Shown: positions 14,333 through 23,464, numbered from the stretch's first letter. The stretch is DNA of 23,464 bases from DASYAE01 sp036501535 (GCA_036501535.1 DASYAE010000022.1:1-23464); one strand, 5' to 3'. Numbers and translations are program-made. The notes: a model not told the origin generated them from the letters alone.

Positions 14333-16018
14333 CTACCGGTCCCGCACCGCGTCCAGCGCGAGCAGCGCGACGTGCAGCGAGAGGCAGGACTCGACCGAGT
14401 CCAGGTCCACGCCGAGCACCCGCTCGATCCGGTGCAGCCGCTCGTAGAACGAGGGCCGCGAGAGGTGCGCCGCGTCGGCCGCGGCCGACTTGTTCCGGCC
14501 CTGGTCCAGGTAGATCTGCAGCATCGAGATCAGGTTCGTGCCGCGTTCGGTGTCGTGCGCGAGCAGCGGGCCGAGTTCGCGCTCGACGTAGGTCTGCAGC
14601 CGCGCGTCGTCGCGCAGCAGGTGCAGCAGTCCGCGCAGCCTGACATCCACGAGCCGGTGGTAGGCCGGCCCGCCGGCCTGCCGGATCGCCGCGTCGGCCA
14701 CCTGGATCGCCTCGAGCAGCGAGCGGCGTGCGTCGCGCACCGAGCCGACGGAGGTGCCGACCGCGATGGCGAACTGGCCGTCCGGCCCCGAAAGCCGGCG
14801 CACCGTCGCGGCGAACGCGCCGAGTGCCGAGTCCTCGCGGTCCTGCGGGCCGAGCGCCAGCAGCAGCCCGACCGAGTGCTCGTCGACCGCGCCGATCAGC
14901 GCGGACAAGCGCTTCTCGCGCACCGCCGTCGCGGCATAGTCGGTCAGCTCCCGCAGCCGGGCCTGGTTCTCGATCGTGGCGCCGTGGCTTGTGGCCGCCG
15001 CCGGAGCCGATCCGCGCAACCGCAGCACCACGCCGACCAGCCGCTTGCCCTCCAGCGCGACACCGATCGCGCGCGCCCGCAGCGCCACCTCGGCGGCCGA
15101 GTGGTCGTGGTTGAGGATCGCGGTCAGCAGGGTGCGGTGGGTCTGCCGCTCCAGCGACTCCCGGTCCCGCTGCATCAGCCGGTTCAGCGCCAGCGTCGCC
15201 GCGCCGCGCTCGGCCAGCATCGTCAGCCGGGTCGGCGCCGGAGCCGGCACGCCGTCGCAGACGATCACCAGCCGGCCCCAGTCCTGGCCGCGCGCGCCGA
15301 CCACGGTGGTCAGCCAGCCGGACCGCTCGTCGTAGGAGGTGCGCGAGGCCGGGCGCACCGAGCGCGAGCGGCCCTCCCAGCCGTCCAGCAGCGCCTCGGG
15401 CGTGCTCCCGGTCGCCTCGTACACCAGCACCTGGTGCGCCAGGTTCTCCAGGACCACCGGGTGCGCGGCCATCTTCGCGATCTGCCGGATCACCTCGCCC
15501 GGCTCGGCGCCCTCCACGGCCAGCTCGTTGAAGGTCTGGTGCACCTCCTCGGAGTCGCGCAGCTCGGCCAGCTGGCTGTCGATGATCCGGGCGTGCACGG
15601 CCTCGGTGATGGTGACGAAGCGGGTGTCCCGGCCCAGCGTGATGACCGGCAGCCGGTGCTTCTCCGCGGCCAGCAGCAGCGGCTTGGGCGGCGCCTCCGG
15701 ATAGCGCCGGCCGAGCTCCACGACCAGCCCCGCGGCGCCCAGCGCGGCGAGGTCGGCGACGAACCGGGCCAGCGCCTCGCGCTCGTCCGGCCAGGCGATA
15801 GCGGTGGAGAGCACCAGCTCGCCGCCGCGCAGGATCTCGCGCACGTCGGTCAGCTCGGTCACGTGCACCCAGCGCACCCGGCGGTCGAGCCCGGAGGCGC
15901 CGGCGACCACCCGGGGATTGCCCTGGCGCACCGCGTCGAGGGCCAGCACCTCCGCCACGGTCGGAAACCCCTGCGGGATCTGCGGTGTCTCACCGGCGGG
16001 CGGTGTTTCATCGGGCAC
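14333..16018 (-). CDS. PucR-family transcriptional regulator
   Basis: This 561-residue regulator has three parts. The N-terminal PucR sensor domain is at about 18-150 (PTVAEVLALDAVRQGNPRVV, RVRWVHVTEL, LRGGELVLSTA). A central CdaR/GGDEF-like region is at about 290-425. The C-terminal helix-turn-helix of the PucR type is at about 490-560 (LISMLQIYLDQGRNKSAAAD, then RPSFYERLHRIERVLGVDL). PucR proteins sense purines, amino acids or amines. The Streptomyces member EpuRI represses polyamine and monoamine use, and its gene lies among similar oxidoreductase and aldehyde dehydrogenase genes. The plus-strand oxidoreductase and dehydrogenase at 17708-20812 are plausible targets. The start is GTG 16018, with only a weak GAAAG ribosome site. 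It diverges from the unknown membrane gene at 16269. Confidence 0.92.
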   Translation of the reverse strand: MPDETPPAGETPQIPQGFPTVAEVLALDAVRQGNPRVVAGASGLDRRVRWVHVTELTDVREILRGGELVLSTAIAWPDEREALARFVADLAALGAAGLVVELGRRYPEAPPKPLLLAAEKHRLPVITLGRDTRFVTITEAVHARIIDSQLAELRDSEEVHQTFNELAVEGAEPGEVIRQIAKMAAHPVVLENLAHQVLVYEATGSTPEALLDGWEGRSRSVRPASRTSYDERSGWLTTVVGARGQDWGRLVIVCDGVPAPAPTRLTMLAERGAATLALNRLMQRDRESLERQTHRTLLTAILNHDHSAAEVALRARAIGVALEGKRLVGVVLRLRGSAPAAATSHGATIENQARLRELTDYAATAVREKRLSALIGAVDEHSVGLLLALGPQDREDSALGAFAATVRRLSGPDGQFAIAVGTSVGSVRDARRSLLEAIQVADAAIRQAGGPAYHRLVDVRLRGLLHLLRDDARLQTYVERELGPLLAHDTERGTNLISMLQIYLDQGRNKSAAADAAHLSRPSFYERLHRIERVLGVDLDSVESCLSLHVALLALDAVRDR

Positions 16019-16084
16019 GGATATCGCGGGCTTTCGATTCGGTCACGTCGCCTGGGCGCGATGTCTTCACGCCGGGTTGAACAC

Positions 16085-16116
16085 AGTGCAGGCATTTCGG
16101 GGCGCTTCCATGCACT
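16085..16116. promoter_or_regulatory. Inverted repeat upstream of pucR
   Basis: AGTGCA (16085-16090) and TGCACT (16111-16116) are perfect inverted copies with a 20-bp spacer, so their centres are 26 bp apart. They lie 67-98 bp upstream of the pucR start in the 250-bp region divergent to the 16269 gene. A regulator site is possible. No gene lies in 16019-16268. Confidence 0.25.
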
Positions 16117-16268
16117 CTGACAGCTGGATTCCGGACACGCAAGGCCTGATCTGCATTGCCCGCCGAGGCCGGTCGCAGGATGCTTGATCCGGTCGGGGCC
16201 GTAAGGCGGCTTCGGACGGGGGAGGGGATCGGCGTGCGAGCGTCGACGAAGGCGCGGGCCCGCAGTCG

Positions 16269-16811
16269 GTGGAACAGGTCACGGGCGTGCCGACGGGCGG
16301 CAACAGGACCTCGCATGACGTGTTGACCATCACCTCTTCCACCTCGTCGTCCGGCGTCGTGAACGTCGACTTCCAGGGCTCAAACGACATCACCGACTCG
16401 GCGCAGGTCGGCGAGACCGTCGACGTCGAGGTCTGGCGTGGCCGGGACGTCGCCGTCCAGGCCGGCGATCTGGAGCCGACGACCGCCATGCCGAGCGTCG
16501 CCGTCACCGTGGACTTCGGCGTCGCCCTGCTGGCGCTGGGGCTGACGGTGTTCTTCCTGCTGGCCGCGGCCGACCTGCGGTTCGGCCTCACCGGCCCGCT
16601 CGACACGTGGCCGAGCGTCCCGCGGACCGCGCGGCAGGGCTGCGTGGCCGGCGCCTACATCCTCAGCCTGTTGACCAGCTTGACCGCGCTGCTCGGGATG
16701 GAGATCTTCCCCGACGCCGGCACCACGCTCATGGCGGTCGGTGCCGAGGCGGTCGTGCTCGTCGGCATCGGGCTCGTGTTCCTGGTCCGGCCGCGGTGGC
16801 GGCTCGAGTGA
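16269..16811 (+). CDS. Unknown membrane protein with suspect 5' end
   Basis: I do not recognise this 180-residue protein. Residues 1-75 are soluble and rich in Thr, Ser, Val and Asp, and the pattern VNVDFQG...VGETVDVEVWRGRDVAV suggests a small beta domain. Three membrane segments follow (about 76-102, 124-146 and 154-175), ending in RPRWRLE. A domain that looks exported should have a signal or an earlier membrane helix, but none precedes it. GTG 16269 has no ribosome site. A GTG at 16234 has a good one (GGGAGGGG) but opens another frame, encoding a short basic peptide and stopping at 16324-16326. An indel or deletion that removed an N-terminal helix would explain this. The next gene starts 15 bp downstream. 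Confidence 0.6.
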   Translation: MEQVTGVPTGGNRTSHDVLTITSSTSSSGVVNVDFQGSNDITDSAQVGETVDVEVWRGRDVAVQAGDLEPTTAMPSVAVTVDFGVALLALGLTVFFLLAAADLRFGLTGPLDTWPSVPRTARQGCVAGAYILSLLTSLTALLGMEIFPDAGTTLMAVGAEAVVLVGIGLVFLVRPRWRLE

Positions 16812-16826
16812 GGGGAGGGGAGCGGC

Positions 16827-17489
16827 GTGGACGTGACGCAGAGGGCGCAGGCTCGCGCGGAGCGGCTTCAGGAATTCAAGGAGCGCGATCTGCAGGCGCT
16901 CAAGCAGAAGGGCAGGCCCGCTGCTGCGCAGCTGGACCCGCGGCACGGTAACCGTAAGCTGCCGCCTCCCGCCGAGCCGCGCGACGCGATCCCGAGCCCA
17001 GTAATCCTCTCGGCGGCGCGCCGTTGGTGGGGGCATTGGGACCTGCGCCTTCAGTTGCTGGTCGGCGGCGTTATCGGGCTCGTCCTCATCGGCGCGGCCG
17101 CGGCCACCGAGGCCACGCTGATCCGGGCGCTGGACAACGGCAGGCGGCCGCGCTCGACCGCTTCGTTCGGCGCCGATCTCGGCCTCGCGCTCGGGCTGCT
17201 GGGCCTGGCCATCGTCCCTCTGCCGCTGCTCATCGCGTTGCGCTACAAGCCGATCGCGCTACACGGCTCACCGTTCACCGGCCGGCAGGTCATGGCCGGA
17301 GCCGGTCTGGCCGCCCTCGAGGTGGCCGGCGCGGCGATCGCCGCCAACGGCTTCGCGCTGCACCACGAGCCGGCCAGGATCGCCCACGCCTTCGCCGACA
17401 TCGGCATCTCGATCGGCGTCGTTCTCTTCGTCGAACTCGTCGCCGTGGGGAAGGCGTGGGACTCACTCACAGGGCGCACGCGGAGATAA
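16827..17489 (+). CDS. Unknown four-helix membrane protein
   Basis: This 220-residue protein matches no family I can name. The first 65 residues are soluble and charged (AQARAERLQEFKERDLQALK is probably helical), followed by a proline-rich linker and the aromatic/basic patch RRWWGHWDLRLQL. Four membrane segments then lie at about 75-95, 112-133, 150-170 and 182-206, ending in a basic tail. GTG 16827 has a strong purine-rich ribosome site (GGGGAGGGGAG). The 15-bp gap to the preceding membrane gene suggests one operon and perhaps one complex. The amine oxidoreductase gene follows on the same strand after 218 bp. Confidence 0.75.
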   Translation: MDVTQRAQARAERLQEFKERDLQALKQKGRPAAAQLDPRHGNRKLPPPAEPRDAIPSPVILSAARRWWGHWDLRLQLLVGGVIGLVLIGAAAATEATLIRALDNGRRPRSTASFGADLGLALGLLGLAIVPLPLLIALRYKPIALHGSPFTGRQVMAGAGLAALEVAGAAIAANGFALHHEPARIAHAFADIGISIGVVLFVELVAVGKAWDSLTGRTRR

Positions 17490-17707
17490 CCGCTCCCACC
17501 CGACGCACCGGTTTTCTGCAATTCGGGTCCGATGCGGCAATCTCAGCGTACCCTCGTGAGGAGTACATGCAGGTCAAACACATCATGCGCGACGCCACCG
17601 GTGCCGCGCGGAAGGAACGGCACCCGCACGATCTCCGCACCCTGAGGCGCCCGGCGCGCGCCTCCCCCGCACCCGCTCGACCGCTCGCCGAACATCGAGG
17701 TAATCCC

Positions 17708-19123
17708 GTGTCTTCCCCTGCCGATGCCTCCTCGGCCGACGCTCTGGCCGATGCCAGGCCGCAGCCGTTCTGGCTCGACGACCCGGACCGGCCCCGGCCG
17801 CTGCCCACCCTGGCCGAGGACATCCGCTGCGATCTCGCCGTCGTCGGCGGCGGGTACAGCGGCCTGTGGACCGCGCTGCTGGCCAAGGAGCGCGATCCGC
17901 AGCGTGAGGTCGTGCTGGTCGAGGCGGCCCGGGTGGGCTGGGCCGCCAGCGGCCGCAACGGAGGGTTCTGCGAGGCCTCGCTGACCCACGGCCTGCCCAA
18001 CGGCATCGAGCGCTTCCCCAAGGAGCTCGCCACCCTGGTCCGGCTCGGCGAGGAGAACCTGGAGGCGATCGAGTCCACGATCCGCAGATACGGGATCGAC
18101 TGCGCCTGGGAGCGCACCGGCGAGTTGAACGTCGCGTCGGCCGATTGGCAGGCCGACGTACTGCGCGAATACGCCTCCGTCGCGGCGCGGTACGGCGAGC
18201 ACATCGTGTTCCTCGACACCGAAGAAGTACGCGCCGAAGTAGCTTCGCCCACGTATATCGTCGGAACGTGGGATAAGCAGGGTTGCGCGATCATCAACCC
18301 CGCGAAGCTTGCCTGGGGACTGCGTGACGCGTGCCGAGTGCGCGGCGTGCGCGTCTTTGAGAACACCCGCATCACCGCTCTGGAGAAGTCCAGTACCGGC
18401 ATGGTTCTGCGAACCGCGGAGGGCCGGAGCGTGAACGCCGACAAGGTCGCGCTCGGCACCAATGCATTCCCGTCGCTACTGCGCCGCGTACGGCCCTACA
18501 TCGTGCCCATATACGACTACGTCCTGATGTCCGAGCCGCTGACCGCCGAGCAGCTCGAGTCGATCGGCTGGAAGAACCGGCAGGGCGTCGGCGACTCGGC
18601 CAACCAGTTCCACTACTACCGGCTGACCGAGGACGACCGGATCCTGTGGGGCGGCTACGACGCGGTCTACCACTACGGCAGCCGGATCTCCGGCCGGCTC
18701 GACCAGCGCCCGGAGACCTTCGCCAAGCTGGCCGCCCACTTCTTCACCACCTTCCCGCAGCTGGCCGGCCTGAAGTTCAGCCACACCTGGGGCGGCGTGA
18801 TCGACACCTGCACCCGGTTCTGCGCCTTCTACGGCACCTCGCACGGCGGCCGGGTCGCATACGCCGCCGGCTACACCGGCCTCGGCGTCGGAGCGAGCAG
18901 GTTCGGCGCGAACGTGATGCTGGACCTGCTCGGCGGCCGGCCGACCGAGCTGACCGAGCTGGAACTGGTGCGCACCAAGCCGCTGCCGTTCCCGCCGGAG
19001 CCGGTCCGGTCGCTGGGGATCAACCTGACCCGCTGGTCGCTCGACCGGGCCGACCAGCACCACGGCCGGCGCAACCTCTGGCTGAGCACACTGGACCGGT
19101 TCGGCCTGGGCTTCGACAGCTGA
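17708..19123 (+). CDS. FAD-dependent amine oxidoreductase (PuuB/DadA type)
   Basis: This 471-residue flavoprotein belongs to the DAO family that includes gamma-glutamylputrescine oxidase and D-amino acid dehydrogenase. The FAD-binding fold begins at about 41 with CDLAVVGGGYSGLWTALLA; GGGYSG is at 47-52 and the ribose-binding Glu72 ends VVLVE. Next comes GWAASGRNGGF, the flavin-contacting segment of the PuuB group. The C-terminus has the second flavin stretch (HGGRVAYAAGYTGLGVG). It should oxidise a primary or secondary amine to an aldehyde, giving the substrate of an aldehyde dehydrogenase such as the next gene product. GTG 17708 is chosen for its GAGG seven bases upstream. An in-frame ATG at 17567 with AGGAG only three bases away would add 47 residues that do not look conserved. 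It lies 171 bp before mmsA. Confidence 0.9.
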   Translation: MSSPADASSADALADARPQPFWLDDPDRPRPLPTLAEDIRCDLAVVGGGYSGLWTALLAKERDPQREVVLVEAARVGWAASGRNGGFCEASLTHGLPNGIERFPKELATLVRLGEENLEAIESTIRRYGIDCAWERTGELNVASADWQADVLREYASVAARYGEHIVFLDTEEVRAEVASPTYIVGTWDKQGCAIINPAKLAWGLRDACRVRGVRVFENTRITALEKSSTGMVLRTAEGRSVNADKVALGTNAFPSLLRRVRPYIVPIYDYVLMSEPLTAEQLESIGWKNRQGVGDSANQFHYYRLTEDDRILWGGYDAVYHYGSRISGRLDQRPETFAKLAAHFFTTFPQLAGLKFSHTWGGVIDTCTRFCAFYGTSHGGRVAYAAGYTGLGVGASRFGANVMLDLLGGRPTELTELELVRTKPLPFPPEPVRSLGINLTRWSLDRADQHHGRRNLWLSTLDRFGLGFDS

Positions 19124-19294
19124 GCGCCCGCACCCCGCACCTCCTGGGGGTGTAAGGCGGATCCACGGCGGGCCGACAGTCTGGCAATGGCGGCTCGGCG
19201 GCGCGGCCACCAGACTCGGGATGAGAGCAGCACTCGCGACTGTCGCGACCAATGACCCGATCGGCAGCAAAACGCAGGCAAAGGGGCAAGATCC

Positions 19295-20812
<1,518 letters not shown>

Positions 20813-20830
20813 CGATCCGGCAGATGGCGG

Positions 20831-20851
20831 ACCGCGCGCGGCGCGCGCGGT
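20831..20851 (+). terminator. Hairpin after mmsA
   Basis: ACCGCGCGC, loop GGC and GCGCGCGGT make a perfect 9-bp stem of nearly pure GC, 18 bp beyond the mmsA stop. No T-run follows. It probably ends the oxidoreductase and dehydrogenase transcript. Confidence 0.6.
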
Positions 20852-20852
20852 A

Positions 20853-20908
20853 TGCGCATGCGCAGTGGATCACCCGGCTGTGTCAGCGGTACAGTTACCG
20901 ATATATCG
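20853..20908. promoter_or_regulatory. Palindrome cluster upstream of the DUF2218 gene
   Basis: The 12-mer TGCGCATGCGCA (20853-20864) and the 10-mer CGATATATCG (20899-20908) are perfect palindromes. Between and around them are nested arms: CGGTA-N4-TACCG, and a wider CAGCG...CGCTG pair enclosing it. TACAGT near 20890 fits a -10. The AT-rich centre in GC-rich DNA, 28 bp before the start codon, suggests an operator-controlled promoter for the DUF2218 gene. Confidence 0.4.
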
Positions 20909-20935
20909 CTGGCATGCTTTAGAGAGGTCGGGAAT

Positions 20936-21232
20936 ATGTTGCACACTTCCACCGCACTGGTGGCCACGGACCGCGCCGAGCGCTACCGCAAGCAGCTGGC
21001 CAGTCACTTCGGGCACCGGATCGAGGTCCGCGAGGAGCCCGAGCAGACCGTGCTGGTCTGGGACGAGGACACCACCACCACGCTGTACGCCAAGGGAGAC
21101 GTGCTGGTGATGGTCTCCCGCGCGGCCGACGAGGAGGGCCTGGCCCGGATCGAGAACGTCGCCGGCAGCCACCTCGTCAGGTTCGGCGAGAAGGACGAGC
21201 TGGTGGTCGAGTGGCGGCGCGAGGACACGTAG
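20936..21232 (+). CDS. DUF2218 domain protein
   Basis: This 98-residue soluble protein covers the whole DUF2218 domain. It begins MLHTSTALVATDRAERYRKQ, has the central SHFGHRIEV and VLVWDEDTTTTLYAKGDVL stretches, and ends HLVRFGEKDELVVEWRR; all match the family pattern. Function is unknown. Members are often encoded near siderophore-interacting proteins or transporters, but none is seen here. ATG 20936 is preferred over an ATG at 20852, because the longer version would add 28 unrelated residues encoded by the palindromic promoter region and because GAGAGG lies 8-9 bases before 20936. It converges on the PAP2 gene with a 15-bp gap and no room for a separate terminator. Confidence 0.88.
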   Translation: MLHTSTALVATDRAERYRKQLASHFGHRIEVREEPEQTVLVWDEDTTTTLYAKGDVLVMVSRAADEEGLARIENVAGSHLVRFGEKDELVVEWRREDT

Positions 21233-21247
21233 ACGTGAGCAGCGTGA

Positions 21248-22039
21248 TCAGAGTGCTGGTGATCGCAGGCCGGGGCTGACGGACCCCGGTGGGCGCACCA
21301 TTCGCTCCGGCAGCCGGCCGGCGAGGCACAGGACCCCGCCGCACCAGCACACTGAGCCGACCGTGTCGGACAGCCAGTGGTAGTCGGACCACAGCAGCCC
21401 GGCGATGGTGAGCACGACCAGCGCGGCCGCGACACCGATCAGCGAACGGCGCATCCAGCGGGGCGGCTGTAGGGCGCGGCAGAGGACGAGCGCCGCGCCG
21501 CCGTAGCAGAGGAATGCGTCGGCGGTGTGCCCGGACGGGAAGAAGCCGAGTGCGGCGTCGCCGAGCACGGCCCGGCCGGGACCGGGGCGGCCGATCCAGA
21601 TCTTCAGCGGGACCACGGCGAGCAGGCCGAGGCCGATCGCGGCCGCCGGCGCCAGCGGCCGCCAGGAGCGTGTGAGAAGCATCGACGCGAGCACGGCGGC
21701 TACGAGCACGGCGATGGAACCGGGATGCTCGCCGAGGTCGGCCAGACCGCGGCCGACCGGGAGCGCCCATCCGAGCGACGACATGGCCGCCCAGTGCTGG
21801 ATCCCGTTGCGCACGGTGACGTCCAGCCGCGTGACCGGGCCGTGCGAGAGGACCTGCCAGACCTGCAGCAGGAAGCAGAACCACAGCGCTGCGGGTGCCG
21901 CCCACCATGGTGCCGTCTTCCGAGGCGCCGCATTCCGCGGGGCGCCGGGCCATTGGGCGGCGGGCTGCGCGGGTGGCGCGTCCGGGTCTGCCGGGGCAGC
22001 GGTCAGGGCGCGCTGGCGCGGCTCTGCTTCGTCGATCAT
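21248..22039 (-). CDS. PAP2-family phosphatase, membrane-bound
   Basis: This 263-residue integral membrane protein has the type 2 phosphatidic acid phosphatase fold. A Pro/Ala-rich cytoplasmic tail (1-45) is followed by a membrane segment, a loop, and four or five more segments. The three phosphatase motifs are recognisable: K146-x4-RP (one usual spacer pair short), PSGH at 168-171 with the catalytic His, and SDYHWLSD with His221 and Asp225. The usual SR at the head of motif 3 is missing. Family members remove phosphate from lipid phosphates or undecaprenyl diphosphate on the outer membrane face. ATG 22039 lies seven bases after TACTGT, compatible with a leaderless start; GTG 22042 is the alternative. 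It follows the DUF5134 gene after 51 bp. Confidence 0.88.
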   Translation of the reverse strand: MIDEAEPRQRALTAAPADPDAPPAQPAAQWPGAPRNAAPRKTAPWWAAPAALWFCFLLQVWQVLSHGPVTRLDVTVRNGIQHWAAMSSLGWALPVGRGLADLGEHPGSIAVLVAAVLASMLLTRSWRPLAPAAAIGLGLLAVVPLKIWIGRPGPGRAVLGDAALGFFPSGHTADAFLCYGGAALVLCRALQPPRWMRRSLIGVAAALVVLTIAGLLWSDYHWLSDTVGSVCWCGGVLCLAGRLPERMVRPPGSVSPGLRSPAL

Positions 22040-22093
22040 CACTTCGACAGTACGCCGCGCTGCTCCGGCCCGGCTCGTCCGGACATCGGTCCT

Positions 22094-22807
22094 CTACAAC
22101 ATCGCCACAAGCAGGTAGGCCATGGTCACGCTCATCGCTATGTGGCAGCAGTCGGCGACCTGACGCGACCACAGCGGCGCGAGCGTACCGCTGGAACAGC
22201 CGATAGCCGCCTGCCCGGTCGTAGCTACCTCAGTCTGCGTATGCGGCGCGAAGGCGGCTGTCCGGTCCACCACTACGATTGCGTAGATCACCAGGAAGAC
22301 GGCCAAAGCCAATGCGATCGTGGGATAGCGGGCGGTTACGGCATTTGTTGCGGCGCTCGTCGTGCCCGGCATGGCCATGCCGCTCATACCGCCTGATGAG
22401 TCGCCAGATCCGGCCGGTGCTGCGGCACCGGGGGCGAAATACATGTCGAGCATCGCGCAGCAGGCGACCAAATGGGGGAGATGGTGCGTTAGTGCTGCGC
22501 TGATCGAGCGACTTCTGGGCGCCGCGCTGGCGTCGGCGCCGGCGCTGCGTATCTCCCACGGGATGCGCATCGCGAACCAGAGTGCCGCGACCGCGAACAC
22601 CGACTCCCACACCGGAACGGCCAGGAAGTCCAGGCCTGGCAGCAGCATCCCGGCCATCGCCGCGCCCATCAGCAGATGCACCGCGTCGACGTCGTGCTCG
22701 CTGGGCCGGTTCCACAGCCGCGGAACCGTGAGCCGGGCGGCGCAGTACAGCGCGGTAGCGATCATGACGACCGCGAGGGTGTGGCCCAGCCAGCTCGGGA
22801 CGGTCAC
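22094..22807 (-). CDS. DUF5134 membrane protein
   Basis: This 237-residue membrane protein matches the actinobacterial DUF5134 family. Six or so membrane segments are visible, with the conserved start of the second pair (SEHDVDAVHLLMGAAMAGML), the Trp/Phe-rich third segment, HLPHLVACCAMLDMYF, and the typical final helix (CHIAMSVTMAYLLVAML). A short Met/Gly/Ser-rich loop (GGMSGMAMPG) sits in the middle and could bind a soft metal such as copper, but that is speculation. Function is unknown. GTG 22807 has GAAAGGG six bases upstream. An insertion sequence ends about 30 bp above the start, so the native promoter is probably displaced. The PAP2 gene follows on the same strand. Confidence 0.85.
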   Translation of the reverse strand: MTVPSWLGHTLAVVMIATALYCAARLTVPRLWNRPSEHDVDAVHLLMGAAMAGMLLPGLDFLAVPVWESVFAVAALWFAMRIPWEIRSAGADASAAPRSRSISAALTHHLPHLVACCAMLDMYFAPGAAAPAGSGDSSGGMSGMAMPGTTSAATNAVTARYPTIALALAVFLVIYAIVVVDRTAAFAPHTQTEVATTGQAAIGCSSGTLAPLWSRQVADCCHIAMSVTMAYLLVAML

Positions 22808-22838
22808 GACGCACCCTTTCGAGATCGAGGGCGGGCGG

Positions 22839-23464
22839 CACTGCCCTAAAGTTAAGAAATTTCGTCCGCTGTGAGTAGATTCGACGGGACGATCGTGATC
22901 GTGTAGGTGCCGACTGTCGAGTGTCTTGTCCGCCGGTGCTCGGCAGTGCGGGGGCTGATGCGGGAGCGGTTGGTTCCGGTGCGGTTTCTGGGGGTGGCCG
23001 CGATGGCGTTGACCAGGGTTTCGAGGGGCTGGTCGGGGTGGTGGTGGCAGTGCGGGCAGGGCAGGTCCGCGCCGAGTTTCGCGCGGGTCAGGCGCAGGAC
23101 CGCGACGAAGGAGATCTCGTCGGGGTCCACCCCGTCGAGCGCGGCGGCGGCCGTGGCCAGGTCGCACAGCAGGTTGTACACGACCAGCAGTGCCCAGATC
23201 TCCTGCTCGACCAGTTCGACGCAACGCCCGCGCAGCACGGTCCCGTCCCCGCGCAGTGTCGACTTCAGCCGCAGGTACGTTATTTCCACCTGCCACCTTT
23301 CCGCATAGAGCCTGGCCAGCTCGTGCGCGGGGTACTTTTCGTGATCGAGCAGCGTGGTCAGCACACGGATACGGCTGGTTCGGGTGCGGCCCTGTGCGTC
23401 GGTCACCAGCACGTCGAACTCGATCAGGCGCGCGACCTGGTCCGTCAGCCGCTCGGCGCCCGGA
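22839..23464 (-). mobile_element. IS4-family insertion sequence, partial
   Basis: The element continues beyond the window. Its near end is placed at about 22839, where CACTGCCCTAAAGTTAAG begins 12-13 bp outside the transposase stop; this resembles terminal repeats of actinobacterial IS4-like elements. The opposite end and any target duplication cannot be seen, so the boundary is an estimate. Confidence 0.6.
22852..23464 (-). CDS. IS4-family DDE transposase, C-terminal part
   Basis: 203 residues are visible, open at the window edge, so the start and the first two catalytic Asp residues lie outside. VLVTDAQG and RIRVLTTLLDHEKYPAHELA lead into YAERWQVEITYLRLK, the exact Y-x2-R-x3-E-x6-K signature of IS4 transposases. 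The Glu (about 23284-23286) is the last catalytic residue. ERWQVE is followed by VLRGRCVELVEQEIWALLV, typical of the family. The C-terminus has CPHCHHHPDQPLETLVNAI, a Cys/His-rich patch that might bind zinc, and a basic tail. The stop is TAA at 22852. No frameshift is visible, so the element may still be active. Confidence 0.92.
   Translation of the reverse strand, partial: PGAERLTDQVARLIEFDVLVTDAQGRTRTSRIRVLTTLLDHEKYPAHELARLYAERWQVEITYLRLKSTLRGDGTVLRGRCVELVEQEIWALLVVYNLLCDLATAAAALDGVDPDEISFVAVLRLTRAKLGADLPCPHCHHHPDQPLETLVNAIAATPRNRTGTNRSRISPRTAEHRRTRHSTVGTYTITIVPSNLLTADEIS

Noticed and set aside
17567..17707. A 47-residue N-terminal extension of the FAD oxidoreductase from ATG 17567
   Set aside because: The AGGAG is only three bases from the ATG and the added residues are basic and low-complexity. 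GTG 17708 has better spacing and leads straight into family-like sequence. The longer form is not fully excluded.

Overview
The window is very GC-rich DNA with the coding style of a filamentous actinobacterium: strong third-position G/C, GTG and TTG starts, and AGGAGG-type ribosome sites. The best lineage clue is an adjacent pair of coiled-coil genes matching scy and filP, the tip-growth cytoskeleton genes of Streptomyces and relatives. A Streptomycetales- or Catenulisporales-like chromosome is the best guess. No rRNA, tRNA or CRISPR array was seen.

Layout. The left edge (1-660) is a scar: the tail of an unidentified, probably transposase, gene; a junction near 120; the N-terminal part of an arylamine N-acetyltransferase; and about 28 codons that look like the end of an acyl-CoA dehydrogenase. 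An AI-2E-family membrane protein gene follows (660-1811, minus). Next comes a minus-strand block transcribed in the order ccr, scy, filP (8418 down to 2116), linking ethylmalonyl-CoA metabolism with polar growth. An amino acid permease (8714-10210, plus) runs into a HelD-type RNA polymerase recycling helicase (12339-10186, minus), and the two coding regions overlap by 25 bp at their 3' ends. Upstream of helD lies a DUF402/FomD-like phosphatase gene with a leaderless-type start.

From 13070 to 14299 an SDR oxidoreductase and a HxlR redox regulator are divergent across a 78-bp control region with a clear dyad. A PucR-family regulator (14333-16018, minus) faces away from a plus-strand run of two unknown membrane proteins, a FAD amine oxidoreductase and a CoA-acylating methylmalonate-semialdehyde dehydrogenase. 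By family knowledge this regulator, oxidase and dehydrogenase set suits amine or polyamine catabolism: amine to semialdehyde to acyl-CoA. A small DUF2218 protein, a PAP2 phosphatase and a DUF5134 membrane protein follow. The right edge is an IS4-family insertion sequence whose end lies about 30 bp upstream of the DUF5134 start.

Most of the window is ordinary core and catabolic gene content. No clearly new multi-gene system is visible. The points most worth a second look are the ccr-scy-filP arrangement, the unknown membrane-protein pair between pucR and the amine oxidoreductase (the first with a suspect 5' end), the dyad-rich intergenic region before the DUF2218 gene, and the remnants at the left edge.
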